A stretch of DNA of 64,000 nucleotides from Pascua guehoae. Its lineage: Eukaryota; Basidiomycota; Tremellomycetes; Trichosporonales; Trichosporonaceae. A program made the position numbers and the translations under genes. The stretch lies in contig BCJX01000005.1 of the NCBI GenBank assembly GCA_001600415.1, positions 1,362,260 to 1,426,259 on the forward strand. Reading direction: 5' to 3'. Under the pieces are notes generated by a model, which was not told the origin of the DNA, made no database searches, and worked only from the letters and a program-made list of their open reading frames with translations. Shown here in pieces: positions 33,748 through 46,300 of this stretch. Each line of letters begins with the position of its first letter. Within the stretch, counting starts at the first letter, position 1.

Positions 33748-35085
33748 ATGGCCGCGTCCGCACTCAAGCTCTCCCCGTCGCTCAAGGCGCTCATCGCGCT
33801 CCCGGCCGCGCACGGCGCGCCGACCCCCTGCCCCGCGCGTGCGACGACGTATGCGCTCTTTGACCGCGTCCGCAAGGGCGGCGAGGCCGGCGGTGTCGGG
33901 CGCGAGACGTGGCTCTCGCTCGGGACCGCGGCGCTCTTCACCATCAACTCGCCCGATGCCGTCTGCGAGCTCTTCAACTATGCCACGGCCGGCCAGGCCG
34001 TCAAGGACAAGGTCCACGCTGCGGCTGTGAGTTGGGAGAAGGGAAAGCAGGTATTGTTGTTTGTGGCTGACGGTAGATTATGCGCGAGGCGGGTCTCAAG
34101 TGCATCAGCTTTGGAGGAGTGAGTGTTGCTCATTGAGCGCAGGTTGTGACTGGGCTGACATTTTTCAGATTCCAAGGGTGAGTCTGCCGAGCTAGCGATG
34201 TACGATCCACGGGGAGACCTGTGTAGAGTCTGTCACGTGCTGGATGAAGCAAAGGCACCGAGCCTACCCCGTTGGTCGAGATCAAGCTAATGCCAGGCCA
34301 TCAACAACCTCAACGCGCTGCACGCCCACTTGCCCGACGACGTCAAGGCGGGACTGTGGAAGGCTCCTCAGCGGTGAGTCTGCGCTCTTGCACAACGTGG
34401 TGTCCGACAAACCACCGCGCCCTAACCGCTGGACGGAGAGCTGGGGGAAGTGTTGCTGGTGACTGTGGCTCTGGATGGGCTGCTGGATGGCCATCGTCGG
34501 GACACTGGAGGCTGCTCCCAGTATCCCGCCATGTTTCAACGCCAGCAGCATTCTTGGCGGTGCGCGACATGACGGCTAAGCCGTGTGCACAAAACGACAC
34601 GACTCTCAGCCCCAGTTACCTCCCCAGCATCGAATGTCGCTAACAGCAGGATGCCGACCGACCTGCAGGGGCTGTACAAGCGCGGCCGCGTGCTCTGGGA
34701 CGGAGTGTACGAGCCACACTCTGAAAAGCTGATCCGCAAACTGGGCGCGGCGCACCCCGACCTCATTGTGCACATTCTCAACAGCCACTATGGCCCGCTC
34801 CTGTCCGACCCCGAGGGCGACGCGCCCGAAGGCGCATTCCGGCTGGGACGCGTCTTGACGAGCGTGATTGCGATTGCCGCGCTTCGTGCTCAGACCGGTG
34901 TGGGACCCCAGGTCACGAGCCACGTGTTTGGGCTCAAGAAGGCGCTCCTCGACGGCGGGGGCGGTGACGGGCGTGCGCTCCAGGGACAGGAGTGGCTTAC
35001 GACCGACGAGGGTGTCGAGTGGGTCATTAAGAGCGTCGACGACTTTGCGGCGACTGTCCGTGATGGCCAGACGGCGCGGCTGTAA
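33748..35085 (+). CDS. AhpD-like / carboxymuconolactone decarboxylase-like protein with a 9-nt microexon
   Basis: Fungal protein with an AhpD-like helical fold; relatives act in peroxide detoxification or as decarboxylases, but the activity of fungal members is unproven. Five exons: 33748-34026, 34077-34118, 34169-34177, 34297-34373 and 34650-35085; 280 residues. Exon 3 is only nine bases and codes Ile-Pro-Arg. Skipping it keeps the frame but removes the short loop between the CISFGG and AINNLNALHAHL segments, where relatives carry a short G-x-P-x turn. The C-terminal half carries the family feature HPDLIVHILNSHYGPLLSDPEG, followed by a long helix with ALRAQTG. I do not see the CxxC redox pair of bacterial AhpD, so a peroxidase role is doubtful. 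No targeting signal is obvious. Confidence 0.8.
34169..34177 (+). other. Nine-nucleotide microexon (Ile-Pro-Arg)
   Basis: Flanked by TTTTTCAG upstream and GTGAGT downstream. Phase 0 on both sides, so inclusion or skipping does not shift the frame. Confidence 0.72.
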
Positions 35086-37103
35086 GAGCAGGGCCTGGGG
35101 AAATCGCTACTAATGTATATCTTTCTTGGGGGTTGGCAAGGCATGCAAGAATTTGTTGTCAAGGTCGAGAAGTGGCAAGATGGGGGTGAACCAGCCCTGA
35201 GCTTGGCAAGAAGCACAGAACACGGCCAGCAGCATCACGTGCCGGCCAAGGCGAACCGAGTCATGTCCAAGCTTAACCAACTCTTTCATTTCGCTCGAGC
35301 TTTCCAAGCTACCGATGAGATGGCCGTGGCGAGAAACATGGTGACGACGCCATGCTCGCCTCGATCGCCTTGTTCGCCTTGGCTTGAACAACGGCATCGA
35401 CACTGACATGCCGGAAAGCGAACTCACGACCTGTTCTGCATCGCAAACCGAGCGGTGGAGGCCATGTGCTGCGCAATACATCAGCAACAGCGACGCCTGC
35501 ATCGCCTAGGTCGCCTGTATCGCTATCCTCTTGTATTATCGACAACAGCAAAAACAACATTGCCTTGTCAGATAGCGAAAACGGCATTGTGGATCCCGGA
35601 ATGCGAGCGTGTGGTATTGACATGGCCCAAATTGGCGAGGCGCCACTGCCTAAACGAGAGTGGGCACCAGTTTCCAGATCGAGCCTCGGGGGCCTGGGCT
35701 GCGCCTCTGCAGCCAGCGCGATCAGCGCGGCACAGTTATGCTTGACGGTGTGCATCCTGACCATCACCCGATCACAACTGGGTCGCACCGACGGCTCGAG
35801 TCTGTGCCATCTGCCGGTGCTGACGACTAGCCACAAGACACCGTGTTTGTTGCCCATCCACCCCACACGCCGTCCGTCCGCCGGCCCGGGGGGAGTTGTA
35901 TCGTTGCTAAGGGGCAACATGCGGCGACTCCAGGTGTACTGCCCCGCATTGAAACCGGAATGCGGTCTGCGCGTCGTGGGGCTCCGCCAACGTGCGGTGT
36001 TAGAAGCAAATCACGGCATGTCCAGCAAGCAATTGAGCGCAGGTGGTTGGGTTGTCAGGCTAAGGTTTCGGCACGGTGTCAGGGACGCATGTGCGACGGG
36101 GCCTCTGGTGTCCGAAGGCGCACCGTGCGGTTGTGTGCACACGTCGGCCATGGGGTATTCCGCCGCGAGCCGCTGGCAACCGCACCAAAGCCGCTGCGAT
36201 GGGCAGAGGACTCTGTCCTCTGTGGGACAATGGGACGGCTTCACGACGCCACCAGGGTGGTGGTGGGCGGAGACGACGGTGCCGGTACTGGCGCACTGGC
36301 AGTTTTGTCGAGGTAATGGGATCTCGCCAAGCTGGAGGGCGGCCCCTGTCTGGCGTCCACAATGTGGGGTCGGGTTATTTTCGGGGCCTGTGTGGTTGGC
36401 TGGAACCTCGGATGCCACCGATCACGACTCGTGCCCAGCCCGAAAACGAGTCGGCCTGGCTGGGCACGCACCCCACCCATGTTCGGCAACAATGGGCGAA
36501 TGGATAGCGAAAACAATCATGCAGAACGATCACCCAGATATCGTTCAGCTCGCCTCGAGTAGCAGGGTGCTCGGATTTGTGTGCAATGTCGCAGAAGCAA
36601 GCCCCCCCGCAGCTGGAACGGGCGGGGTTCGGGGGCTCGGGGACTCGGAGACTCGGGGCCACAAATCGAAATCGAGTCTTTGTCGACTTTGACGCACGCT
36701 CAGTTCCACCGACCCTGGCGTACGTTTTGGCACCCCTTGTTCACAACAATGCATCACGTCTGCGTCAGCACGAGGTGGGGCGGGCGGGGGAGGGGGCCAC
36801 TGGGCCATTGAAGCAAGACGTGTCGCAGCAAATGTGTTGCCCCGTGAGGGTCCCCGTCGTGCACTGGGCGTTCGGTGCTTTGGACAATTGAGTTTGTCCG
36901 ACCTAAGACCGCAACACCCACTTTTCGACCCTCTATGACTGGCCCATTGCTTGGATGCCGATGTGACCACTGAGCAAGCAGATACAAAAGCGCCAGCCTC
37001 GCACCCGGTTTTACAGCTCAGATCCCCACTCTCTTCTCGGTTCCCCCCGCCTCGTCTCTTTCTCTTCTCCTCTTGTCTCCATCTCACCTTTTCCCTAATC
37101 ACC
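35086..37103. other. Intergenic region upstream of SCOT
   Basis: About 2 kb. A 408-codon plus-strand frame (35466-36692) and overlapping minus-strand frames are present, but none has a domain, a good start context or introns; they look like GC-driven open frames. The last 100 nt are a CT-rich leader before 37104. Confidence 0.5.
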
Positions 37104-38879
37104 ATGTTCGCCCTGTCTCTCCGCAACGCTGTTGCTCGCAACGCGTCGACCCGCGCCCTCTCGCGCGTGGCCGCCAGCCGTGTCGCTCTCGCACGTGCCA
37201 CCGTCGCTGCCTCCCGCTCGTACGGTATCGAGGCCACGTCTGGTGGCTTCTCCGGCCTCGACTCGGTTCCAGGCAAGGTCGAGGGTGTCGGCCACGGCAT
37301 CAAGACTACGAGCAAGATGTACGCCAGCGCCGACGAGGCCGTCGCCGACATCAAGTCGGGCTCGCTCATCCTCTCGGCCGGTTTCGGTCTTTGCGGCACT
37401 GCCGAGACCCTCATCCACGCCCTCGAGAAGCGCCCCGACATCAAGGACCTCACCGTCGTGTCCAACAACGCTGGTAACGTCGGCCAGGGTGGTCTCTGTG
37501 AGTACGCCCACCTCCCGAACTTTTTCCACCAGCACCAGTGGAGCTCCACCTTTTAAAAACGCCGATCACGTGACTGACGCCATCAACCAGACCCATTGAT
37601 TGCCTCGAAGCAGATCAAGAAGATGATCCTCTCCTACGTCGGCACCAACAAGACGCTTTCGGACGGCTACATCAACGGCGACGTTGCGCTCGAGCTCAAC
37701 CCCCAGGGCACCATTGCTGAGCGTCTCCGTGCCGCTGGCGCCGGTGTTCCGGGCTTCTACACCCGTACCGGTGCCGGCACCGGCGTCGAGAAGGGCGAGA
37801 TTCCTATCATGTGGACCAAGCCCGACGCCAACGGCAAGCAGGAGGTTGCCATCCCGGGCAACAAGAAGGAGGCGCGCGTGTTTGACGACAAGCGCTACAT
37901 TTTCGAGCCTGCCATCCACGGTGACGTTGCTCTCCTCCGCGCCTGGAAGGTCGACAAGGCCGGCAACTGTGTCTTCCGTTACACGACGCGTGCCTTTGCC
38001 ACGCTCGTCGCCCGTGCCGCCAAGTGCGCCATTGTCGAGGCCGAGAACATTGTCGAGATTGGCGAGCTCCACCCCATGGAGATTGACCTCCCCGGCATCT
38101 ACATCCAGCGTGTCGTCCAGGCCACCCACGAGAAGAAGATTGAGCTCGTCACCCTCACCGAGGAGCACGCTGCCGAGGCCGCTGAGCCCGTCGACCCCAA
38201 GAAGGCCGCCGCCCAGGAGAAGCGCATCAAGATTGCCAAGCGCGCTGCCCTCGAGCTCAAGGACGGCTACTACTGCAACCTCGGTGTCGGCATGCCCGTC
38301 CTCGCCGCCAACTACGTCAAGCCCGGTGTCAACGTCTGGCTCCAGTCGGAGAACGGTATTCTCGGCATGGGCCGCTACCCCACCAAGGAGGAGCTCGACG
38401 CCGACGTCATCAACGCCGGCAAGGAGACTGTCACCCTCGTCCCCGGTGCCTCGGTCTTTGACTCGTCCGAGTCGTTTACCATGATCCGTGGTGGCCACGT
38501 CAACGTCTCCATCCTCGGCGCCATGGAGGTCTCGGCCAACGGTGACCTTGCCAACTTTATGATCCCCGGCAAGCTCGTCAAGGGTATGGGCGGCGCCATG
38601 GACCTTGTCTCCAACCCCGAGATGACAAAGGTCGTCGTCGTCACCGACCACACCGATAAGCACGGCAACCCCAAGATTGTCGCAGAGTGCTCGCTTCCCC
38701 TCACCGGCATGCGCTGCGTCTCGCGCATCATCACCAACCTTGCCGTCTTTGACGTCGACCTCGAGAACGGCGGCCTCACCCTCATCGAGACCGCAAAGGG
38801 TGTCACCGTCGACGAGGTCAAGGCCAAGACCGGAGCCACCTTCAAGGTCTCGGAGAACATCCAGCTCGACTCGTACTAG
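37104..38879 (+). CDS. Succinyl-CoA:3-ketoacid CoA-transferase, mitochondrial (SCOT)
   Basis: Transfers CoA from succinyl-CoA to acetoacetate (and related acids) in the mitochondrial matrix, activating ketone bodies for acetyl-CoA production. Exons 37104-37497 and 37591-38879; 560 residues, a little longer than the animal enzyme of about 520. The first 40 residues are Arg/Ala/Ser-rich without acids, a mitochondrial presequence. Both CoA-transferase halves are fused in one chain. The alpha-like half has [13 protein letters not shown] and [12 protein letters not shown] charged linker follows, near residues 330-345. The beta-like half has LGVGMP and the catalytic E385 in SENGILGMG, then [17 protein letters not shown]. 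Codon use is strongly biased to C-ending codons, suggesting high expression. A 451-codon antisense open frame is a shadow of this bias. Confidence 0.97.
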
Positions 38880-40379
38880 AGAACTCAAACTAGATGGTCG
38901 CGCAACAAAAAACATAGGCAAATTGGGGGCAGCTTGTATTGTTAGGAGTTATCTAGGTAGAAGTCGGTAGAAGATCATTGCATTGCATGTAGTCGTGAAC
39001 AATGGCTCCACACGCGCAGCACTCGTGATTCCAGCTCGTGGTTCCGGTTGGTCGTCGTCAGGTCTTGATATCGTCTGCCGGCCGATTTGATGACGGTAAC
39101 TGGGCCAGATGACTGCCGACCCATATCATCCTGTTACTGGTTGGGAAAGTGTGTCACCCTGTATCAGCCACGTACACGACCTACCGGTGGGTATCAGGGT
39201 GTTGAGGCAATGGACGGCAGTACAATCGTCATGGCCCAGACCGTTGAGCAATAGCGTGTCAGCCCTGCCTGGCAGAGGTGTGTCGATGGCGCACAGAGAC
39301 AATAAGAGTCGTGTCAAGGCGTAGTTTGACAGCGTCACAGGAGACATGGGTTGGGTGAACGCACGTGCCTTTGCGGGGACTCCAAGGGGGGGGGGGGGGG
39401 GTATTAGTCCGCGGACCCAGTTGAATTCCCGCTCTAGCGCCCACGCACACCCACTTCAGGCACACATGCAACTTTTCCCTTGGTTTCGCACGATCGCGTC
39501 CAAAATGTCGGGCCTGGACTGGATGTTGCATGTGTTCCCTTCCCCATGTACAACGTATTAATCTATTCAATCCCCCCCCCTTGGATCCTACAATCCCGCC
39601 CACCCAGACAACACACTGTGCACGCTGTGGCTTGCGTGCCGGGTCCCAGTCCCAGGATCGACCCCAGCGCCACTGACGTAGTCGATCCCCTCTTCTTGAA
39701 CCCCTTTCTTTGCCCCTTTGTTTGCCCTTCGGGTGCAGATGGGCTCCCGGGGCGGGGGGAGGGAAAGGAAGGAAGAGGGGCCGGGTTGCCTGGCATGTAC
39801 ATAGCATGCATGGTTGTTACAGGCTGCAACAAGACGCCCCCCCGGCCCACCGTGCAAGCCACGCCGTTGATGCCCAGCTTTGAGTCTCGCTTTAGTCCCT
39901 TTGCCCTTTGGTTTGGGAGTCGTTTAACCCTTTCCACACGTCAAAGTCGAGACAGAGTCGCACTACCACACCACACTACCTGCTTACGGCGAGGATCCCG
40001 CCTGGTCATCGTGCCCGTGTCCTGCCTCCCCGGCACTGACCGGCCCCTTTGATGACCGTCTGCATCCTCTCTTTTGCATCATCATCTTTTGATTAGCACC
40101 ACACTACTATCGACTTTCAACATCCTTTCGTCACCTGCATCTCTCGGCATTCTTTTCATCTACACACTTATCCCCATTATAATACCACACCTCGCACACG
40201 ACTATCGCCGTCTCGAGACTCGCACCGCAACCCCCCAACTCCATGATCGTTTCCTAGCAACACGCCAACATCCTTGCCTTCTTTCCTCGACGACTAGAAG
40301 CCGCCCTCGGATCGCCTCACGCACGTCCGTGCTCGCGTCCCTGCGGCGACCGTGGTCACCTCGTCGACAATAACACAAC
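38880..40379. other. Intergenic region upstream of the hybrid histidine kinase
   Basis: No gene supported. Contains a G16 run at 39386-39401 and, from about 40040, a CT- and CA-rich leader before the start codon at 40380. Confidence 0.5.
39386..39401 (+). repeat. Poly-G run (16 nt)
   Basis: Sixteen consecutive G in intergenic DNA. Confidence 0.9.
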
Positions 40380-43300
40380 ATGTCGATATCGTCGAGCGGG
40401 AGTGCCGCCTTTCCATCAGCCGACGAACTCGCGGTGCGAGGTTTGTTCAATGCCACCACTACCGAAAGACCACCATCTTCCTTATCCCCCGCGCTCCGTG
40501 TCCACTCGTCGTCGTCGACGCGCAAGCCTCCGACCGCCGACTGGATGTCGGGATGGGCGACCCTCGACCCCCAGCCAAACTACCCGCTCCTCGAGGACAG
40601 GCCAAAGGGAGCGACCGTTCGCTTTCAGTGCGTATCGTGTCAAAAGGGAAGCGTCATGCTGTGCTGACCTCTGTCCAGTTTCTGTCCGCAAGGGGACCCA
40701 AATTGTGTGTTTGTCTCCTCTCCATTCCCCCAGATCGATCTTGGCATACACTTGCTAACGTAGCTCCAGCGGCGTCCAACTTTCGCCGCCAGGCCCAAGT
40801 TGAAGCCCTCGACACAGTCTCGTCATCGGCGAAGCGCGCGGCCACCACGAATGGCTCATCGTCATCGACTCTGACGGTTGCCAACCCTCGTCACTATCGC
40901 CCACCATCAACCGTTCTCGCATGGTGGGAAGACGATCTCGGCCTCTGGTTTGTTCTCGAAGCCTCGCATTTGAGCTATACGCCATTCACCGACGTATGGC
41001 ACGACATCGTCGGTGCAGGGTGGCCAGAGCAGTGTTCCCCAGACGAAAATGGTCTGCCCGTCGAGAAGAACTGGGCGGCCGCCTGTGACCTCCTCTTACG
41101 AGCCGTGCAGTGTTTGCAAGCCCTCCATGATCGACAATTGTCGCTAAATTGGTGTCACCCCGATTGCTTTGGCGTAACCGGGGGCCAAGTGGTCATCAAC
41201 CGACTGTGGGGCGCAACGGCCTTGCCCGGCCTCTCTTTGCCACCCCTCATTACACCTGCCCTCGCCGCTTCGGCATTGTTCACTCGCGAGGCGCTACACC
41301 ACAGCACGTGCAACCTAAGCGAGGCCTACATTTTCCGCCACTTGCGATACCTCGCGCCAGAGGCGGCCATCTCGCGCCGCGTCTCTCCGAGCAACGACAT
41401 TTACAGCTGGGGAGTGCTTGCGTACGAGCTGGTCACGGGGACAACGATTGACGGGGGCCCGGATTCGCCCGACCTCTCGGAAATCGACCTCCTCGCCGAT
41501 ATCCACAAACACATTACCCATCGTATACGCCCTCCGCTGGAGACGTTAAGACGCGTGGCCGAGATCGGGTCCGTCGAGTTGGACATGCCGCCCAAGCAGC
41601 TGTCTGACATCATCATGTTGGCTCTGGCAAAGGACCCAGAAGACCGGTACAACTCATTTGATGCCCTGGTGTATGATCTGCGCAAGTTGTCGCAGATCTG
41701 TCGAGCCCACGGCGATCTTTCCAAGTTTACCCCTGGCGAAGTGGACCGCATCTCGCGATTCAGTTTGCCACCGGCCGTCATTGAACGAGAATCACAACTC
41801 GAGGCCCTCGATGCCGCGTTCGCCGCAGTCGCCCAGGGGACCGCGTCGTCGCGCGTCATCAACGTCTGGGGCAACAGCGGCAATGGCAAAACCCGTCTTG
41901 TTGACGAGTGGGCGAGCAATATTGAAGTCTCAGACTTGGGCAACAAGTGCATCTTGGGTTGGGCCAAGCCCGACGAGCACGTCAAGAAGCCCCTGGCCAG
42001 CTTTGTGCAAATCTTCCAGTCCCTACTAGACCGCGTGCTCACTGATCCCCGAGAGGACGCAAAGGACTGGCTCGACAGGATCCGCACTGCACTCGGCTCG
42101 CAGTGGGCATTCTTTGCGTCCCTTCTTTCGCGAGACTGTCGTCGACTTATTGGCGAAGAGACAATGTCTCACGCCCCTGCTATTGAGGTAATTACATCCG
42201 TTTGGCATCAGTTTCAACTCACCGTTCGACAGTGGGAGAAATTCCTTGCCGCGTTTCGTTCATGGTCGTGTCGTTTCCTTCAACTCTTTGCGACACGGGC
42301 GCGGCCCTTGATCCTGGTGATCGACGACACCCAGTGGTTGGCGCAGGATGAGGTAGATGTGTAAGTCACCCCGATCCCCCGCCTTCCTTTGAGGTGCTGA
42401 TTCCCGTAGGTGGCGCGACATTATCGACGGTGCGCGTCCGCTCAACCATGGTACGTTCCCTCTTTCAACATACGCGCTCATTCACAAGCCCTCATCATCA
42501 CCATGACTCGGTCCGAATCGCTTGAACCCCCACCGCAATCGTCTTCTCTGTCTGCAAGCACGTCGAGCCTTCCAGTCCATCGGCTTTCAGAGGAAGGCGT
42601 CGCGCAATTCATCAACACGTGCCTGAAAGGGCGTGTGGCGAGCTCGAGCCAGGCGATCGCTAGTTTCCTTTACGGAGAGACTGACGGCAACCCACTTTTC
42701 CTTCAGACGCTGATGACGACCCTGCTCAAGGAGCAAGTCGTCTCGTTTGATTATGGCAGCTTGCAATGGCGGTTCAACCTCGTCGCGCTTCAGGCGCATC
42801 TTTCGGACGCAAGCTTTGACGCGTATCTGGAGAATGTCATGCGTCGGCAGTCTTTAGACGTCCAGGACATGTTGAAGGTGCGACCTGTTCATCTGCAGCC
42901 GTCCATCTGACCCCTCAGTTCCTATCAAACCTCCCATCTTCAGGTTTCCCGTTGTCTCTTCTGTCGTCGGCAATTGGCAAAACGTTTGCCGACACAGACA
43001 ACGTGGTGCAGGCCGCAGTGTCGTCGGGCTCCGTTACACTGCGGGGGGACATTGTCCGGTTCACCCATGATCGCCAAAGGGTAAGTAGTGGCCCAATCTT
43101 GGAACACTGGGTCATTAACACTTGCAGCTGGCTGCGCAAAGACTCATCGCCGATGATGAACAGGGTCCAGTGCACGCAAAGATCTTTCAACTGCTCTCGC
43201 GCCCCGATCTCGTCGGCGACTATCTCTTTGACGCAGTGGAACAAGCCCTCGCTGGCCGGAAGCTGGGCATTCAAGTGACGTCTGATGTCAAACTGCTTCC

Positions 43301-46300
43301 TCTCCTCCTGGATGCCACGCAACGCGCAGCCACTTCGGCGAGCTTTCAATCTGCCAAGCATTTTGCTGAGCATGCTGGCTGTATGTTGAACCTCGTAGGC
43401 CAGAGCTAACTGTAGGCATTCTGGACAATTCGGGAGGCATTGCTGCCTGGGTCAAACGGGATCGAGCATTAACGTTCCGCTACGTTCGTTTGTCCACCGA
43501 CATGTCGACAGTCTTTCATGACCATGATGCGGCATTCAAAATGGTACTCTTTTTTGAGCGTGTTTTTGGGCTAATGCTAACATTGCACAGCTGGAAACCA
43601 TCATGCCGCTGTGTCGTACATCCACCGAGAAGATTGTGACTGCAACCCTTCTAGTCAAACAACTCATTGCAGGTAAGCTCAAAAATGCGCCGCAGAGGCA
43701 GAGCTCTGCTGACCAAGCTGATCATAAAGCAAACCGCCCACTTGTCGCCGTGGACCGGCTTGTGGAAACACTGGACGAGTTTGGATATCACCCTGAACAT
43801 CCGCGCTCCGTCACCCTTTGGCATCCGGAGCGGGCCGAAGATGTCGTAGCGTTTGAACGGGGCCTCAGCGAAGAGCCACCTGACCCCGATGACGACCGCG
43901 TCCTCATTCTGTCCCTGCTTGCGCTTGCTGGACCAACAATCTATGTGACGCAGCCGCAGCGACGTTATGCGTTCTTTGAGCTAGGCATCTCCATCGCGAA
44001 ACAACTGGGGCACCTCCATGAAAGTATGGGTTACCTCACGGTGGCACATGCAGTGACAGTGGGTATCAATGATGAATGTGGGCAAATGCTGACCTCACAA
44101 TAGATCTCGAACGCTCCCGTGCAGCATGCGCTCCTCGGGGTTGCACGGCGAATCGTCCAGTCAGGACCTGTTACATACCTCAGGAGCAGCACGCTCATCG
44201 CCATCGGCTGCTTGGCACCTGTGTGTATTCTGAGCGTACCAAGAGAGAGTGGGGCTGACAGCAGTACTTTGATGATTTTACAAACGTATCAGATCTACTG
44301 GAATCGAGTTTTGACGCGTCTCTGGGACAGGCCGACCACGAAGTGGCAAGCTGTGAGGCGCTTTGTTGTCGGTTGATTGCTAACGGTTACCAGATGTCGT
44401 TGGGCTAGATCTCGGAGTCCGGCTATTTGCCAAGTCTCCTGTTTCATGGGAGCCAGTTCTTCGTCGATACGAGTTGATCAAGTCGTACATGACGACTTCT
44501 CACCAGCTCTTTATCAACATTCCATTGCAGTATGGAGAGTCGCTCGCTCGTCCGTCCAATCCCGACAAGCCGTGGCTTTTGGAAGGCATTTTCTACCGTC
44601 GACGCCAGATAGAGCACGGTCTCCGGCTTCAACATGCCGTTTACGATACGTTGACGCTCCGCCTTCAACTGCTGTACGAGGCACCAAAGGATGTGCTCGA
44701 GGCCGGTATCAAGGCCGCGCTCCAGACGCTCGAGGCGTCAGAGGGGCTCATCTTTGCCATCGAAGCACGGTGGCTAATGGCACTTGCTGCCCTGCGCTGC
44801 AAGACAAATTGCCACCTGGTCGAGTCTGGTCGAGCGTTCTTGGCCAAGTATGCTCCGTTTTCGCCCGACATTCGCATGCGACTCGACTTTTTGAATGTTA
44901 CGCAGAGTATCACCAAGAACGTATTCGAAGCGCTCCCGCAAGCAGAGGCGACCATCCAGCGGTTTGACGATGAGTCTCGACACCTGCTCTCGGGCTGGCT
45001 CAACGCAGAAGTTGCATTCGCCTTGCTCGAGGCGACAGGTTCACCAAAACTGAGCGCTGGCTTTATCCGTGGTGCCTTTTCTGCATACTGCCATGCAGAA
45101 GCGTACGGCATGTGCGAGCTGGTTCGCAAAAAGTACCCAGACGTCTGCTCGTCCATGACGTTGAGTGTTCGTGGGCCGCGCGAGTACTTTAGTATCGGCG
45201 ACTTTGCGTCCGACGGCATACCTCTGGGCATCCCCGACCGTCGCGCTTCCTACTCGACCATCAGCGATACCACCACGGCGTCTTCCCAGCCAGTGACCGA
45301 ACCGACCGAGCCATTGTTCCCAAACGAGAACCTAGACACACTAGCGTATGTCGTCATTCGTCGTCTCCTAGCTAACAATCAAGGCTTATGCGGTCGTCGC
45401 TGGCTCTTGCACAGGAAAAGGACGGTCTTGTGCTCATGTGCACACTTCTTCGAATCCTGTGCCAGTTTGCACGGTGTGACTATGCCGCGATCGGCCTCAG
45501 CGATGAGGACGATCGCTCGACGTTGCGTCTCAAGGCTGCCGGACCCTTCCATCGGATCGTATCCTATGACCTCGACGTCAGCGATGATGCCGCACAGATC
45601 GTGTGCCCGACCGGGACCATGCTACACGTCGCGCGCACTGGAGTCGTGAGTAACCAGGACCGGGCTGTACGCTTACCTCCTCAGCCTATCACGCAGGCCA
45701 GTAAGATGTCGCGACTCCGACACGACCCGTTCTACAAGGATCGACAACCGCGCACTGTCCTGTGTCTGCCGATTATCAACCAAGGCGTGCAGTCTGGTGT
45801 CATTCTTCTCCTTTCGATGACGTCTGCCAGTGCTGCCATCCAGTCCGAGTCGGCACGGGAGGTGGTCAGCACGCTTGCCACGTTTGCGTACATTATCCAC
45901 CTCCACCATGTCTTTACGAGCCGTCTCAAGACTGAGGTTGCGCAGCGAACGCGCGAGCTCACTTCTGCGCTGCAAGCAAAGACCCAGTTCCTGTCACAGT
46001 GTAGCCACGAGCTACGCAGCCCGCTGGCAGCCATAATGGTACGTTGCCAACAAGACTACTGCCAAGGTCGCAGCTAACGTGCCAGGGTCTCACAGCGGTG
46101 CTCGAGGCGAGCCCAGGATTGACTGCTGTGCAACGGGAGCATCTCCAGACAATCACGGCGAGTGGTCAGGATCTGTTGTCTCTTATCTCGAACATCCTTG
46201 ACCATTCCAAGCTCGAGTCCAACTCTGTCCAGCTCGAACACATCCCATTCCACATTCGCGACGTCATCGAGTCGGCACTGGACATTATCGCCCCGGTTGC

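Noticed and set aside
35466..36692. 408-codon plus-strand frame
   Set aside because: No recognisable domain, poor start context, composition unlike neighbouring genes and equally long frames on the other strand. Typical of GC-rich non-coding DNA.
37566..38921. 451-codon open frame antisense to SCOT
   Set aside because: Exact shadow of a strongly codon-biased gene; the product is a Val/Gly/Leu/Asp-rich string with no domain or splice logic.
42188..42232. Possible 45-nt intron in the hybrid kinase (GTAATT...CAG)
   Set aside because: Weak donor. The retained sequence reads as a plausible helix leading into the ATPase domain. Left as coding but noted as uncertain.
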